Shown here: in pieces, positions 11,429 through 20,596 of the stretch
How positions within the stretch are numbered: the stretch's first letter is position 1
How the letters are laid out: every line of letters starts with the position of its first letter
Assembly: GCA_017404265.1 (NCBI GenBank)
Contig: JAFRCS010000015.1
Span: 181,897-245,896, forward strand
Direction: 5' to 3'
Length of the DNA stretch: 64,000 nucleotides
Source: Mogibacterium sp.
GTDB lineage: Bacteria; Bacillota; Clostridia; Peptostreptococcales; Anaerovoracaceae
Made by a program: the position numbers and the translations under genes
The notes under the pieces: model-generated
What the model was told of the DNA's origin: nothing
The model's input: the letters and a program-made list of their open reading frames with translations, nothing else
Databases searched by the model: none

Positions 11429-12262
11429 TTAACCTTTGACTGCACCGGCGATAAAGCTTTCCTGTATCCTCTTGCTTAAGAAGATATAGACGAACAATGT
11501 CGGGAATGTCGCCAGTACCAGCGCCGCTCCTATAGGTCCCCATTCAGTCGTATACTGTCCCGAAAGGGCCTGGACACCAACAGGCAGCGTCCTGTACGCG
11601 TTCTTGCTGATAAAGACGTTCGCGAACATCAGCTCGTTCCAGCACTGCAGGAATGTATATATTCCTACCGTCGCGACTGCCGGTCTCATCAACGGAACGA
11701 TTATGCGGAAGAATATCCCGAATACGCCGCATCCGTCGATACATGCGGACTCGTCGAGTTCACGCGGTATCTCGTTCATGAATCCCGTGCAGACCAGTAT
11801 GGCCATTGCCAGGGAGAACGCGGAGTACGGAATGATCAGAGCCCAGTATGTATTGAGCATGTTCAGTTTCGAAAGTGTTACATAAACCGGTACGATCGAC
11901 GCGTGGATCGGGATCGTAAGTCCCAGCATGAAGAACTTGTTCAGGGTCTTGCGCTTCTTCCATATAAGGCGTGTCAGCGCGAATGTGGCCATCAGGGCAA
12001 CGATCAGTGTGATAAGGATCGTCGAGATCGCTACGATGGCACTGTTCATGAAGTAGAGCCCCATGTTTCCGGTGCTGAGCGCGGTGGTGTAGTTGGACCA
12101 CAGCCATTCCTTAGGCAGCCCTATGACGTTTTCTCCGAAGATCTCAGGATTGCTCTTCAGAGAGAATGTGAACATCCAGTATACAGGGAAAAGGTTGACT
12201 ATCATCCAGATGATGAGTCCTATATATATCAAGACCTCTTTTGTTTTGCTAGTATTTCTCAT
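11429..12262 (-). CDS. Sugar ABC transporter permease, MalG type
   Basis: An inner-membrane component of about 277 residues with six predicted helices, starting MRNTSKTKEVLIYIGLI. The EAA loop that contacts the ATPase is visible as 'PRELDESACIDGCGVFGIFFRIIVPLMRP' (key residues E, A, G). It ends 'FIAGAVKG', typical of MalG/MsmG relatives. An in-frame upstream start exists at 12289 inside the preceding gene, but GGAGGAGG lies at the right distance from 12262, so the shorter form is chosen. With the neighbouring permease, ATPase and binding protein it forms a complete CUT1 importer. Confidence 0.9.
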   Translation of the reverse strand: MRNTSKTKEVLIYIGLIIWMIVNLFPVYWMFTFSLKSNPEIFGENVIGLPKEWLWSNYTTALSTGNMGLYFMNSAIVAISTILITLIVALMATFALTRLIWKKRKTLNKFFMLGLTIPIHASIVPVYVTLSKLNMLNTYWALIIPYSAFSLAMAILVCTGFMNEIPRELDESACIDGCGVFGIFFRIIVPLMRPAVATVGIYTFLQCWNELMFANVFISKNAYRTLPVGVQALSGQYTTEWGPIGAALVLATFPTLFVYIFLSKRIQESFIAGAVKG

Positions 12263-12266
12263 GGCT

Positions 12267-13145
12267 TCAGTCCTCCTCCTTGAATACAAAGTTGATCAGC
12301 AGCGCGAAGGCGAAGCAGAGAACGATCAGCAGGACAGCGATCGTGCTTCCCATGCCGTATCGGTTACGGAGGAACAGCATGCTTATCATCAGCGTACTAG
12401 GCACTTCAGTGGCATGAAGCGGCCCGCCGTTGGTCAGTACGTAGATGAGGTCAAATGATTTCAATGATCCGGTAACAGCGAATATTACGCTGATTTTTAT
12501 AATAGGTTTGATGTAAGGCAGGACTATGTAGCGGTTGACCTGACCGTCGGTTGCGCCGTCCAGCATGGCGGCTTCCCTCAGTTCAGGCGGAACGCTCTTG
12601 ACTCCTGCGTAAAGGAGCAGCATGTGATATCCTACATACTGCCATAGAATCGGCACAAACACAGCGCCCAGGGCAGTTGCCTTGTCGCCCAGCCAGATGT
12701 GTGCCAGATTGTCAAGGCCGACAGCGCGAAGAGCGACATTCAGGACACCGTAGTCCGGATTGTATATCTTCAGCCAGAGCTGGCCTATAACTACTGTGGA
12801 AATAAGGACCGGCATAAAATATACCGAAAGGAAGGCTCTTTCGCCTTTTATCTTTTTGCCAAGCACCAGCGCCAGTGCGAGAGCCAGCGGCAGCTGCAAA
12901 AAGACGGATAGCACTGCAAGCAGCAGCGAATTGCCCAGCGCTTTCATGAATCCTATGGAATCACTGGTAAATAACTCTTTGTAGTTCGAAAGCCCGATAT
13001 ATGTTTTCTCGGTAAAGCCGTTCCAGTCAAAGAAGCTGAAATAGCCCGAGGCTCCGATCGGCGCGATAAGAACGCCGCAGAAGAGGATCAGCGCCGGCAA
13101 CAGGAAAATGATAATATACCATTTATTGCTGTACATTTTATTCAT
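12267..13145 (-). CDS. Sugar ABC transporter permease, MalF type
   Basis: A 292-residue membrane protein with six predicted helices beginning MNKMYSNKWYIIIFLLPALILF. The cytoplasmic EAA motif 'PPELREAAMLDGATDGQVNRYIVLPYIKP' (E, A, DG, LP) marks it as the MalF-like partner of the following permease. It is the second transporter gene after the binding protein, from which it is separated by a strong hairpin, so it is probably expressed less than the binding protein. Substrate is likely a beta-linked gluco- or xylo-oligosaccharide given the cellobiose phosphorylase and GH3 genes under the same regulator. Confidence 0.9.
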   Translation of the reverse strand: MNKMYSNKWYIIIFLLPALILFCGVLIAPIGASGYFSFFDWNGFTEKTYIGLSNYKELFTSDSIGFMKALGNSLLLAVLSVFLQLPLALALALVLGKKIKGERAFLSVYFMPVLISTVVIGQLWLKIYNPDYGVLNVALRAVGLDNLAHIWLGDKATALGAVFVPILWQYVGYHMLLLYAGVKSVPPELREAAMLDGATDGQVNRYIVLPYIKPIIKISVIFAVTGSLKSFDLIYVLTNGGPLHATEVPSTLMISMLFLRNRYGMGSTIAVLLIVLCFAFALLINFVFKEED

Positions 13146-13171
13146 ATTCAGCAGCCCTCTCTTAAGAAAAA

Positions 13172-13210
13172 GCAGCCTCCCCGAATCCCTGGACAGACCG
13201 GGGAGACTGC
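13172..13210 (-). terminator. Intra-operon hairpin after the binding-protein gene
   Basis: The arms GCAGCCTCCCCG and CGGGGAGACTGC form a long stem with one mismatch, followed on the minus strand by CTTTTTCTT. It lies between the binding-protein gene and its permeases. Such partial terminators or RNA-stabilising stems commonly keep binding protein in excess over the membrane parts. Confidence 0.7.
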
Positions 13211-13257
13211 ACGTTTCAACTAATCAACAGTTTTTTCTCAGTAATGCTTAGACGTAA

Positions 13258-14532
13258 TTACTGAAGATCCTTTGTCAGGCCATCGATGAAGCCCTGTCCG
13301 TCGATTTCCTTGCCGTATACCTTAGCAACATAGTCAAGGTAGATCTGGGCAGGATCTGCGCTCATTGCTGTATCGCCGAAGAGGACCATGCCCTCGCACT
13401 TATTGACGATGTCACCGATGTCAACCATCAGCGGTGTCAGTGAGCTTGTGTCATAATCAGGTGTCCAAGCCGGGAGTCCGACAGCGTTGAGATAGTTGTA
13501 GTGGCAGATCTCTTTGCCGAGTGCAACAGCAACCTCAGCTGCGAGGTCAGCATTTGCGCTCTCAGAGCATACTGCGAGGTGGTCGGACGGACCGCCGATA
13601 GCGCAGTTAGCTGTGGAACGATCAGCATTGATTACAGGGAACATAGCAACAGCGGACTTGAAATCAGCAGCGGCTACTTCGCCTGTGTTCCACGAACCAT
13701 TCTGATAGAAAGCAGTCTTTCCGGCAAGGAAGTTTGCTTTTACTTCGTCATTGCCGAGCGCAACGCCGGATGGATCGAAGTAACCCTTGTCGATCATTTC
13801 CTGCATTGTGTCAACAGACTTGGCGATGTCAGGATCATTCCATGTAGCCTCACCGGCAAAGATCTTGTTGAGATCTTCATATCCGATCGACTTGAGGATG
13901 ATTGGCTCGAGGTACTCAGTTACGCACCATGTCTCGCTTCCTGCGCATCCGAACGGGATGATTCCTGCAGCAACGAGATCGTCGCAGCACTTGATCAGCT
14001 CATCATAGGTTTCAGGAACTTTGTCCCAACCTGCCTGAGCAAGCAGATCCATGTTGGCATACATAGCTACGATGTTGAATGTTGTAGGAACGCCGTAGTG
14101 CTTGCCGTCATAGGTTGAGTTGTTGAGCATGACTGAAGGGATCTGCTCCTCTGTGTAGTTGTTTGCGTAGACATCGTCAAGGCATACAACTTTGCCGGCA
14201 TCTACGAAGTCACCGAGGAACGCGCCGCCCCATGTGAAGAAAATGTCCGGAAGATCGTCCGAGGAGCCGCCTGTCATAGCAGCTTTGATCTTTGTCTTGT
14301 AAGACTCGTTCTCGAAAGCTTCCATTTCGATCTTGACGCCAGGGTTCGCGGCTTCATAGTCCTCGATAGCCTGCAGATATGCAGGACGGTTGGCGTCACT
14401 CTCTGTTGCGATGCACCAGAGCTTCAGTGTGACTGTATCACCATCGCTGCTTCCCTGGTCTCCGCCGCCTCCGCATGCAGCCATAAATGGAACCATGCAC
14501 AGGCAAAGGATAAGAGCAAGAATCTTTTTCAT
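13258..14532 (-). CDS. Sugar ABC transporter substrate-binding lipoprotein
   Basis: A family 1 extracellular solute-binding protein of 424 residues that captures an oligosaccharide at the cell surface. The N terminus is a lipoprotein signal: MKK, a hydrophobic stretch, then the lipobox ending 'MAACGGGG', with lipidation expected on the cysteine near residue 20. The mature part shows the two-lobe fold pattern ('DTVTLKLWCIATESDAN', 'TTFNIVAMYANMDLL', 'AFYQNGSWNTGEVAA'). It is rich in aspartate and glutamate as is usual for this class. TAAGGAGG precedes the start. It is located between GH3 and the permeases, and the 150 bases before it hold no clear promoter. Confidence 0.93.
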   Translation of the reverse strand: MKKILALILCLCMVPFMAACGGGGDQGSSDGDTVTLKLWCIATESDANRPAYLQAIEDYEAANPGVKIEMEAFENESYKTKIKAAMTGGSSDDLPDIFFTWGGAFLGDFVDAGKVVCLDDVYANNYTEEQIPSVMLNNSTYDGKHYGVPTTFNIVAMYANMDLLAQAGWDKVPETYDELIKCCDDLVAAGIIPFGCAGSETWCVTEYLEPIILKSIGYEDLNKIFAGEATWNDPDIAKSVDTMQEMIDKGYFDPSGVALGNDEVKANFLAGKTAFYQNGSWNTGEVAAADFKSAVAMFPVINADRSTANCAIGGPSDHLAVCSESANADLAAEVAVALGKEICHYNYLNAVGLPAWTPDYDTSSLTPLMVDIGDIVNKCEGMVLFGDTAMSADPAQIYLDYVAKVYGKEIDGQGFIDGLTKDLQ

Positions 14533-14682
14533 TTGGTAACCTCCTTACTTAATAAAACATAAACTCTTACTGCTTTTATCGTCTTTTATTAAGATTCAGG
14601 ATGAGCCTTCAGCCTTCCCTATCCAGACGGGCGGCGAAATCTCTTTCCTAAAATTAATAACTTTGTGGTGTTGCTTACGGTT

Positions 14683-16776
14683 TTATCGGGTTATCATTGC
14701 GCTGACCGGTTTGCGGCCTGTCAGTTCTTCGGTTCTTTTATCCGGAGCTCCGAATCCGGCAAACAGCTTCCATTTGCCGCTTCCCGGGATCCTTGCTCCC
14801 ATCTCGTCGACGACGGTGAACGCGTCCGGATCGATCGTAAGGGTGAACGCCCCTTCTTCTTTCGCCCTCAGGCGTATCCTTCTGAATCCGCAAAGGACCG
14901 GATTTGGCGGAGCGTACTGTGAGTCTTCATCATGGAGGTAAAGTTCTATGACCTCGTCAGTCTCGGCTTCACCTTCGTTCTTTACCCGCACATACGCGGT
15001 GCTGTCCTTTACATTCAGATCCAGGATGCTGCACTTCCCATAGGTCAGTCCGTAACCGAACGGATAGAGCGGAACTCCCTGATAGTATCTGTAAGTGCGG
15101 CCGGACATCGTATAGTCCGTGAACTCCGGCATTTCTTTAAGTGCTTCATTGCGGTAGAAGGTCAGTGGCAGTTTTCCGGAAGGTGATTCTTTTCCAAAAA
15201 GGATATCTGCTACTGCTTTGCCGCCATGCGCTCCCGGATACCAGGAAAGGAGGACAGCGTCAGCATTCTCTTCTGCCTCTGTCAGGTCGATAGAGCTTCC
15301 GGCCATCAGTATGACCACCGTAGGCTTGCCGACTTCCAGCACTTTTTTCAGAAGTCTTCTTTGAGGTGCCGGAAGAAGCAGATCTTCTTTGTCTCCGGAG
15401 TTGTAACTGTTTCCGGTATCACCCTCTTCTCCTTCAAGAGTCTCATCCAGTCCCAGAACGAGGATGACCGTATCGCTTCTTTTTGCGACCGTGACAGCTT
15501 CAGCGATCCTGTCGTCAGGCTTTGCGAGCTCTTCCACTGCGTCTCTGAAAAGATCACAGCCCTGGGAATAAAGCACCCGGTTCGTTCCTTTCGTTATGTC
15601 CTGTATGCCTTCGAGTACCGTCACATATCTTGAAGGTACTCCATGGTAGTTTCCGATCAGTGATGAGCGGTTGTTCGCGTTAGGTCCTATGACTCCTATC
15701 GTTCCGCATTTATCGGTATCCAGCGGCAGTATTTCGTTGTTCTTCAGAAGTACGCAGGACTTGAGTGCGGCAAGGTATGCCATCCTTAGATGCTCTTCAC
15801 ATTCGACGACCTCATAAGGGATCGTGTCGTATTCGCTGCCTTCGTCTCCCAGTATCCCGAGCAGGAAACGTGTCGTAAGTACTCTGACAGCGCTGCGTCT
15901 GATGTCCTCTTCAGTTATCATGCCCTCTTTATAGGCTGCTATGATATGCTGATAAGTGCATCCGCAGTTGAGATCGCAGCCGGCTTTGAGGGCCATTTTG
16001 ACGGATTCAACCGGCGTTGACGTCACTTTATGGTTTTCATGAAAGTCCCTGATAGCCCAGCAATCCGAAACGAAATGCCCTTCAAATCCCCAGTCCTCTC
16101 TGAGTAGCTTCATAAGAGCTGGGCTTGCGCAGCACGGCTCCCCGTTTGTACGATTGTAAGCTCCCATGACTGACTCGACACCGGCCTCACATACAAGCGC
16201 CTTGAATGCCGGCAGATAAGTCTCGGTCAGGTCTTTTGGGGAAGCAATCGCGTTGAACTCATGTCTGATGGCTTCCGGACCGCTGTGTACCGCGAAGTGC
16301 TTGGCGCAGGCAGAGGTCTTCATCGTCTCTCCATCACCCTGCAGGCCATGTACAAATGCCTTGCCCATGCAGGATGTCAGATAAGGGTCTTCCCCGTATG
16401 TCTCATGACCGCGGCCCCATCTAGGGTCACGGAATATGTTTATGTTTGGAGACCACATCGTCAGTCCGTGGTAGATGTCCCTGTCGCCTTCTGCGGAAAG
16501 AACGTTGTATCTTGCCCTTGCTTCCGTTGAGATGGCATCGGCTATCTCTTCAAGGAACTCATCATCGAACATAGCGGCCATTCCGATGGCCTGCGGGAAA
16601 ACAGTTGCCGTGCCTCCGCGCGCTACACCGTGAAGAGCTTCGTTCCACCAGTTGTATGCCGGGACACCGAGTCTTTCGACCGCATCCGCCTCGAAAAGAA
16701 GCTGTCCGGCCATTTCCTCGACCGTCATGCGGCTAACCAGTTCCTCTGCTGCTTTTCTTGCCTGTTCACGCGTCAT
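14683..16776 (-). CDS. Glycoside hydrolase family 3, beta-xylosidase/beta-glucosidase
   Basis: A 697-residue cytoplasmic enzyme without signal peptide that removes sugar from the non-reducing end of beta-linked oligosaccharides. The N-terminal barrel carries 'YNWWNEALHGVARGG' (residues about 41-55), 'FRDPRWGRGHETYGEDPYL' and the nucleophile Asp238 in 'VSDCWAI'. The alpha/beta sandwich domain follows ('VGPNANNRSSLIGNYHG') and a fibronectin-III-like domain ends the protein ('YPFGYGLTY' onward). The WWNEALHGVAR and SDCWA forms are closer to the xylosidase/arabinosidase branch of GH3 than to classical BglX, which fits the xylulokinase in the operon. It follows the lacI-type gene by 30 bases. Its ribosome site is weak. 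Confidence 0.85.
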   Translation of the reverse strand: MTREQARKAAEELVSRMTVEEMAGQLLFEADAVERLGVPAYNWWNEALHGVARGGTATVFPQAIGMAAMFDDEFLEEIADAISTEARARYNVLSAEGDRDIYHGLTMWSPNINIFRDPRWGRGHETYGEDPYLTSCMGKAFVHGLQGDGETMKTSACAKHFAVHSGPEAIRHEFNAIASPKDLTETYLPAFKALVCEAGVESVMGAYNRTNGEPCCASPALMKLLREDWGFEGHFVSDCWAIRDFHENHKVTSTPVESVKMALKAGCDLNCGCTYQHIIAAYKEGMITEEDIRRSAVRVLTTRFLLGILGDEGSEYDTIPYEVVECEEHLRMAYLAALKSCVLLKNNEILPLDTDKCGTIGVIGPNANNRSSLIGNYHGVPSRYVTVLEGIQDITKGTNRVLYSQGCDLFRDAVEELAKPDDRIAEAVTVAKRSDTVILVLGLDETLEGEEGDTGNSYNSGDKEDLLLPAPQRRLLKKVLEVGKPTVVILMAGSSIDLTEAEENADAVLLSWYPGAHGGKAVADILFGKESPSGKLPLTFYRNEALKEMPEFTDYTMSGRTYRYYQGVPLYPFGYGLTYGKCSILDLNVKDSTAYVRVKNEGEAETDEVIELYLHDEDSQYAPPNPVLCGFRRIRLRAKEEGAFTLTIDPDAFTVVDEMGARIPGSGKWKLFAGFGAPDKRTEELTGRKPVSAMITR

Positions 16777-16806
16777 TGATGTGCTTCTTTCTGTCTTTCT
16801 TTATTA

Positions 16807-17814
16807 TCAAAGCTGTTTGACCGTCTCTCCTTCAAACAGTTTGCCTTTAATAGTCACGTATTCAGGTATCGCCGTCTGCGGATTCTCGATCCGGTCGAGC
16901 AACTTGTTTACCGCGATCCTGCCGAGAGCATCCGTGTCCTGCTCCCATGTGGTGAGCTTAGGATCAAGTATCTTCGCGAGGTTGACGCCGTCATATCCGC
17001 AAACACTTATGTCACCCGGTATGCTGAGTCCTCTTTCGAGTATCTCTGCCTGGCCTCCCATGAACGCGTAGTCATCAGGGTACAGGATCGCCGTCGGCGG
17101 ATCCGGGAGGTCCAGCATGGCTGCTGTCTCCTTCCTCACCGATGCAACGTCATGATAAATTGCTTCAGCAATGTACTCCGGCGGAACTTCTAATCCGCGG
17201 TCTCTCATAGCGGCCTTATAACCGCTTATACGCTTTTGTGTTACCAGGGTGTGCTCGCCGTGAATGAACGCTATCTTGGTATGTCCATGATCGAGCATGT
17301 AGGATGTTAGCGCATAAGATCCCTCAAGGTTGTCTGAGTTCACCGAACTAGCATTATTAAATGAATAGTCTATTGTCACAACCGGAACTTCGCTCTTTAC
17401 GAGCTCAAGGACCTCCTCGTTCTGAAAGTCCACGTTGGCTATCACCACGCCGTCGCAGTTGCGGTACCTGCAGTGCTGAAGAAAAGATGTCTTCTGCTTG
17501 CCGATGTTGTTGCTGATAAACGTTATGTCGTATCCGTTCGCCTCAGCCTCCTCCTTCACGCTGTTAAGGATGTGGGAGAAGTATTCGTGTGTCAGACCGC
17601 TCATGCTGTCGTCAATGAACAGGACTCCTATGTTGTGAGATCTGTTTGTCTTGAGCAGTCTGGCTGCGGCATTTGGTGTGTAATTGAGCTCTTTTGCCGT
17701 CTGAAGCACCAGTTCAATTGTTTCGGGACTTATGTCTTCATATCCGTTCAAAGCCTTTGAAACGGTTGCCGGAGACACGCCGCATTTTTTGGAAATGTCT
17801 TTGATTGTGACCAT
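16807..17814 (-). CDS. LacI-family transcriptional regulator
   Basis: A 335-residue repressor with an N-terminal helix-turn-helix ('TIKDISKKCGVSPATVSKALNGY', residues 3-25; key residues SPATVSKAL), a hinge 'PNAAARLLKTNRS', and a periplasmic-binding-like effector domain ('NIGVLFIDDSMSGLTHEYF', 'ISVCGYDGVNLAKILDPKLTT'). It heads the GH3-transporter-xylB operon and lies divergent to cellobiose phosphorylase. Its own promoter contains one operator in the spacer and another over the transcription start, so it probably represses itself as well as both operons until a sugar effector binds. AAGGAGGG precedes the start. Confidence 0.93.
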   Translation of the reverse strand: MVTIKDISKKCGVSPATVSKALNGYEDISPETIELVLQTAKELNYTPNAAARLLKTNRSHNIGVLFIDDSMSGLTHEYFSHILNSVKEEAEANGYDITFISNNIGKQKTSFLQHCRYRNCDGVVIANVDFQNEEVLELVKSEVPVVTIDYSFNNASSVNSDNLEGSYALTSYMLDHGHTKIAFIHGEHTLVTQKRISGYKAAMRDRGLEVPPEYIAEAIYHDVASVRKETAAMLDLPDPPTAILYPDDYAFMGGQAEILERGLSIPGDISVCGYDGVNLAKILDPKLTTWEQDTDALGRIAVNKLLDRIENPQTAIPEYVTIKGKLFEGETVKQL

Positions 17815-17846
17815 TTTCCCTCCTTTTTTGCGGTTTTAGTCCCAAA

Positions 17847-17866
17847 TTACGAATACGATTTCGCAA
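17847..17866 (-). promoter_or_regulatory. LacI-type operator A
   Basis: Reads on the minus strand as a near palindrome with core CGAAATCGT and arms CGAA-N6-TTCG. It lies over the expected transcription start of the lacI-type gene. The nine-base core is shared exactly with operators B and C. Confidence 0.8.
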
Positions 17867-17870
17867 CTTC

Positions 17871-17899
17871 ATTCTAATTAGCGAAATCGTTTTAGTCAA
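17871..17899 (-). promoter_or_regulatory. Promoter of the lacI-GH3-ABC-xylB operon
   Basis: On the minus strand TTGACT and TAGAAT are separated by exactly 17 bases. Operator B fills the spacer and operator A lies just downstream, so binding should block RNA polymerase. The leader to the lacI-type start codon is about 50 bases. Confidence 0.8.
17878..17898 (+). promoter_or_regulatory. LacI-type operator B
   Basis: Contains the same CGAAATCGT core as A and C. The right arm (TTAG) is less symmetric than in A and C, suggesting a weaker site. It lies between the -35 and -10 boxes of the leftward promoter. Confidence 0.7.
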
Positions 17900-17989
17900 T
17901 ATGGATTTTGTTTTTTTGCGTTTTTTTGGGCAGGAAACCCTCCTGCAGTTTGTGGTTTTCTGCTTTTTTACCTTTTTTTTACTTTTTTC

Positions 17990-18019
17990 TTTACAAATTA
18001 CGCCTCTCACCCGTATAAT
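17990..18019 (+). promoter_or_regulatory. Promoter of cellobiose phosphorylase gene
   Basis: TTTACA and a perfect TATAAT are 18 bases apart, about 45 bases before the start codon. Operator C begins ten bases after the -10 box, over the expected transcription start. Confidence 0.85.
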
Positions 18020-18028
18020 GATCTTAAG

Positions 18029-18050
18029 TTTACGAAATCGTGTTCGTTAA
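18029..18050 (+). promoter_or_regulatory. LacI-type operator C
   Basis: A near palindrome TTACGAA-N6-TTCGTTAA with the shared core CGAAATCGT. Its place directly downstream of the rightward -10 box makes repression of cellobiose phosphorylase by the neighbouring LacI-type protein likely. Confidence 0.8.
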
Positions 18051-18062
18051 GAGGTTTATTCA

Positions 18063-20498
18063 ATGAGATTTGGATATTTCGATGACATCAACAGCGAATA
18101 TGTAATAACGACGCCTGAAACTCCCCTTCCGTGGATCAATTATCTGGGGACGCAGGACTTCTTCAGGCTGATCTCAAATACATCGGGTGGTTACTGCTTC
18201 TATAAGGACGCTAAGCTTATGCGTCTCACCCGCTACCGCTACAACAACAGCCCTATGGACTGCGGCGGGCATTACTTCTATATAAAGGACGGGAGCAATA
18301 TCTGGAACCCCGGCTGGCAGCCGGTAAAGACTCCTCTTGATTCTTATATATGCAGACACGGCCTCGGATACACAGTATTTGAAAGTTCCAAAAATGGTCT
18401 CGATGCAGTTCAGGAGGTATTCGTACCTCTTCACGAGAACTGCGAGCTTACAAGAGTCACAATGATGAACAAATCTTCAGAGACCAAAGAGATAGATCTG
18501 TACAGTTATGTGGAATTCTGTCTGTGGGATGCACAGGATGACGCCTCCAACTTCCAGAGAAACTTCTCGATTGGTGAAGTTGAGGTCGAAGGAAGCACGA
18601 TATACCACAAGACTGAATACCGCGAACGCAGAAATCACTATGCCGTGTTCCACGTAAACAAGGAAATCTGCGGTTTCGATACGAGCCGTGATGAGTTCGC
18701 AGGCATATACAGCGGAGCGGACAGCCCTCGCGCAGTAATGGCAGGCACAAGCTATAACAGCATTGCACACGGATGGGCACCTGTCGGAAGCCACCATCTG
18801 AAAATCACTCTCGCGCCGGGCAAGCTGTACTCATGCATTTTTATTCTCGGTTACTGTGAAAATCCGTACGAGCACAAATTCTCGGCTCCGGGAGTCATCA
18901 ATAAAGAGCCTGCGGACAGGCTGATCTCGCTCTTCGGTACCGATGATCAGTTCGATGTTGCTCTGCATGCTCTCAGGACATACTGGAAGGATCTGCTTTC
19001 AAGTTACAGGATCACTTCCGCAAACGAAAAGCTTGACCGAGCTGTCAATATCTGGAACCAGTACCAGTGCATGGTCACCTTCAACATGAGCAGGTCCGCC
19101 AGCTACTTTGAAAGCGGTCTCGGCCGCGGCATGGGATTCCGTGACTCCTGCCAGGATCTTCTTGGATTCGTCCACCTGATACCTGAAAGAGCCCGCGAGA
19201 GAATAATCGACATAGCGAACACTCAATTCCCTGACGGAAGCACTTATCACCAGTATCAGCCACTGACCAAACGCGGAAACATGGCCGTTGGCAGCGGCTT
19301 CAACGATGATCCTCTCTGGCTGATCGCGTGTGTCTCGGCATATCTAAAGGAGACCGGTGATTTCAGTATCCTTGATGAGCAGTGCACCTTTGACAGCAAT
19401 GAAGATGATAAAGCATCCCTTCTGGATCATCTCAGAAAGAGCTTTGACTATACGACTACAAACCTTGGGCCTCACTCCCTGCCGCTCATAGGACGCGCGG
19501 ACTGGAACGACTGTCTCAACCTCAACTGCTTCTCGAAGCATCCGGGCGAGAGCTTCCAGATCACCGGGCCAAGCGAAGGTCCTGTCGCCGAGAGCGTGTT
19601 CATAGCGGGAATGTACGTGAAGTACGGAAAGGAATTCGCCGACATCCTGACGCATGCAGGAAATGAAGCTGAAGCAGCGGACGTACTGGCTAAGGTAGAA
19701 AAGATGTGTGATGCTGTGCTTGACGCGGGATGGGACGGCGAATGGTTCGTAAGAGCGTATGACGCGTTCGGAGCTCCTGTAGGAAGTAAGGTCTGTGATG
19801 AGGGCCGTATATATATAGAACCTCAGGGCATGTGCGTCATGGCCGGCATAGGCAAAGATACAGGCGAAGCTGAAGCAGCGCTCAGAAGTGTAGAGAAGCA
19901 TCTCGACACAGAGTACGGCATAATGCTACATCAGCCTGCCTATACAAGATACCGTCTTGAGCTCGGAGAAATCTCATCATACCCGCCGGGTTACAAGGAA
20001 AACGCCAGCATATTCTGCCACTGCAATCCATGGATAGCCATTTCCGAGGCCATGCTCGGGCATGGAGACCGCGCGTTCGAGGTTTACCGCAAGACAAATC
20101 CGGTGTTCCTTGAAGACATAAGCGAGATACACCGCACTGAGCCTTACGCATATTGCCAGACGATCGCCGGCAAAGACGCGGCGACTCATGGCGAAGGCAA
20201 GAACAGCTGGCTTACAGGCACAGCCGCATGGTCGTTCGTATGCATCAGCCAATACATACTGGGCATCAGGCCTGAGCTTGACGGGCTGCGCATCGATCCA
20301 TGCCTGCCGCCGGAAATAGGTTCATTCAGCTGCGTACGCAGGTTCCGCGGTTCCACATACAACATCAGTGTTGTGAACGGCAAAGACACAGAAAAAGGCG
20401 TCTCCTCGATAACGGTCAACGGCGCCCCTTGCGGAAGCAGCCTTATACCGGTACCGGAAACACCTTCGGTCATAGATGTCCGCATAAATATCGGCTAG
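18063..20498 (+). CDS. cbpA: Cellobiose phosphorylase (GH94)
   Basis: Splits cellobiose with phosphate into glucose-1-phosphate and glucose in the cytoplasm, saving one ATP per disaccharide. The 811-residue length and overall sequence match the clostridial cellobiose phosphorylases I know: N-terminal '[20 protein letters not shown]', '[16 protein letters not shown]', '[20 protein letters not shown]', and the catalytic acid Asp483 in '[13 protein letters not shown]'. The C-terminal region has the family's '[18 protein letters not shown]'. No signal peptide is present. It is transcribed alone, divergent from the LacI-type operon, and closed by a terminator. The import system across the promoter region probably delivers its substrate. 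Confidence 0.95.
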   Translation: MRFGYFDDINSEYVITTPETPLPWINYLGTQDFFRLISNTSGGYCFYKDAKLMRLTRYRYNNSPMDCGGHYFYIKDGSNIWNPGWQPVKTPLDSYICRHGLGYTVFESSKNGLDAVQEVFVPLHENCELTRVTMMNKSSETKEIDLYSYVEFCLWDAQDDASNFQRNFSIGEVEVEGSTIYHKTEYRERRNHYAVFHVNKEICGFDTSRDEFAGIYSGADSPRAVMAGTSYNSIAHGWAPVGSHHLKITLAPGKLYSCIFILGYCENPYEHKFSAPGVINKEPADRLISLFGTDDQFDVALHALRTYWKDLLSSYRITSANEKLDRAVNIWNQYQCMVTFNMSRSASYFESGLGRGMGFRDSCQDLLGFVHLIPERARERIIDIANTQFPDGSTYHQYQPLTKRGNMAVGSGFNDDPLWLIACVSAYLKETGDFSILDEQCTFDSNEDDKASLLDHLRKSFDYTTTNLGPHSLPLIGRADWNDCLNLNCFSKHPGESFQITGPSEGPVAESVFIAGMYVKYGKEFADILTHAGNEAEAADVLAKVEKMCDAVLDAGWDGEWFVRAYDAFGAPVGSKVCDEGRIYIEPQGMCVMAGIGKDTGEAEAALRSVEKHLDTEYGIMLHQPAYTRYRLELGEISSYPPGYKENASIFCHCNPWIAISEAMLGHGDRAFEVYRKTNPVFLEDISEIHRTEPYAYCQTIAGKDAATHGEGKNSWLTGTAAWSFVCISQYILGIRPELDGLRIDPCLPPEIGSFSCVRRFRGSTYNISVVNGKDTEKGVSSITVNGAPCGSSLIPVPETPSVIDVRINIG

Positions 20499-20527
20499 TT
20501 TTTCTTCATAAGATTCTCAATACATAA

Positions 20528-20580
20528 GATCACGCGGTTCTTCGTCAGCAGCAGGATGAAGGACCGCGCGATCTTTTCTT
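20528..20580 (+). terminator. Terminator of cellobiose phosphorylase gene
   Basis: Arms GATCACGCGGTTCTTC and GAAGGACCGCGCGATC pair with two mismatches around a short loop, followed by TTTTCTTT. It separates this gene from the convergent membrane-protein gene. Confidence 0.8.
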
Positions 20581-20596
20581 TGTAAAGGTATCGCTC

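Noticed and set aside
14533..14682. Internal promoter before the sugar-binding lipoprotein gene
   Set aside because: No -35/-10 pair with acceptable spacing was seen; only a weak operator-like CGAAATC.
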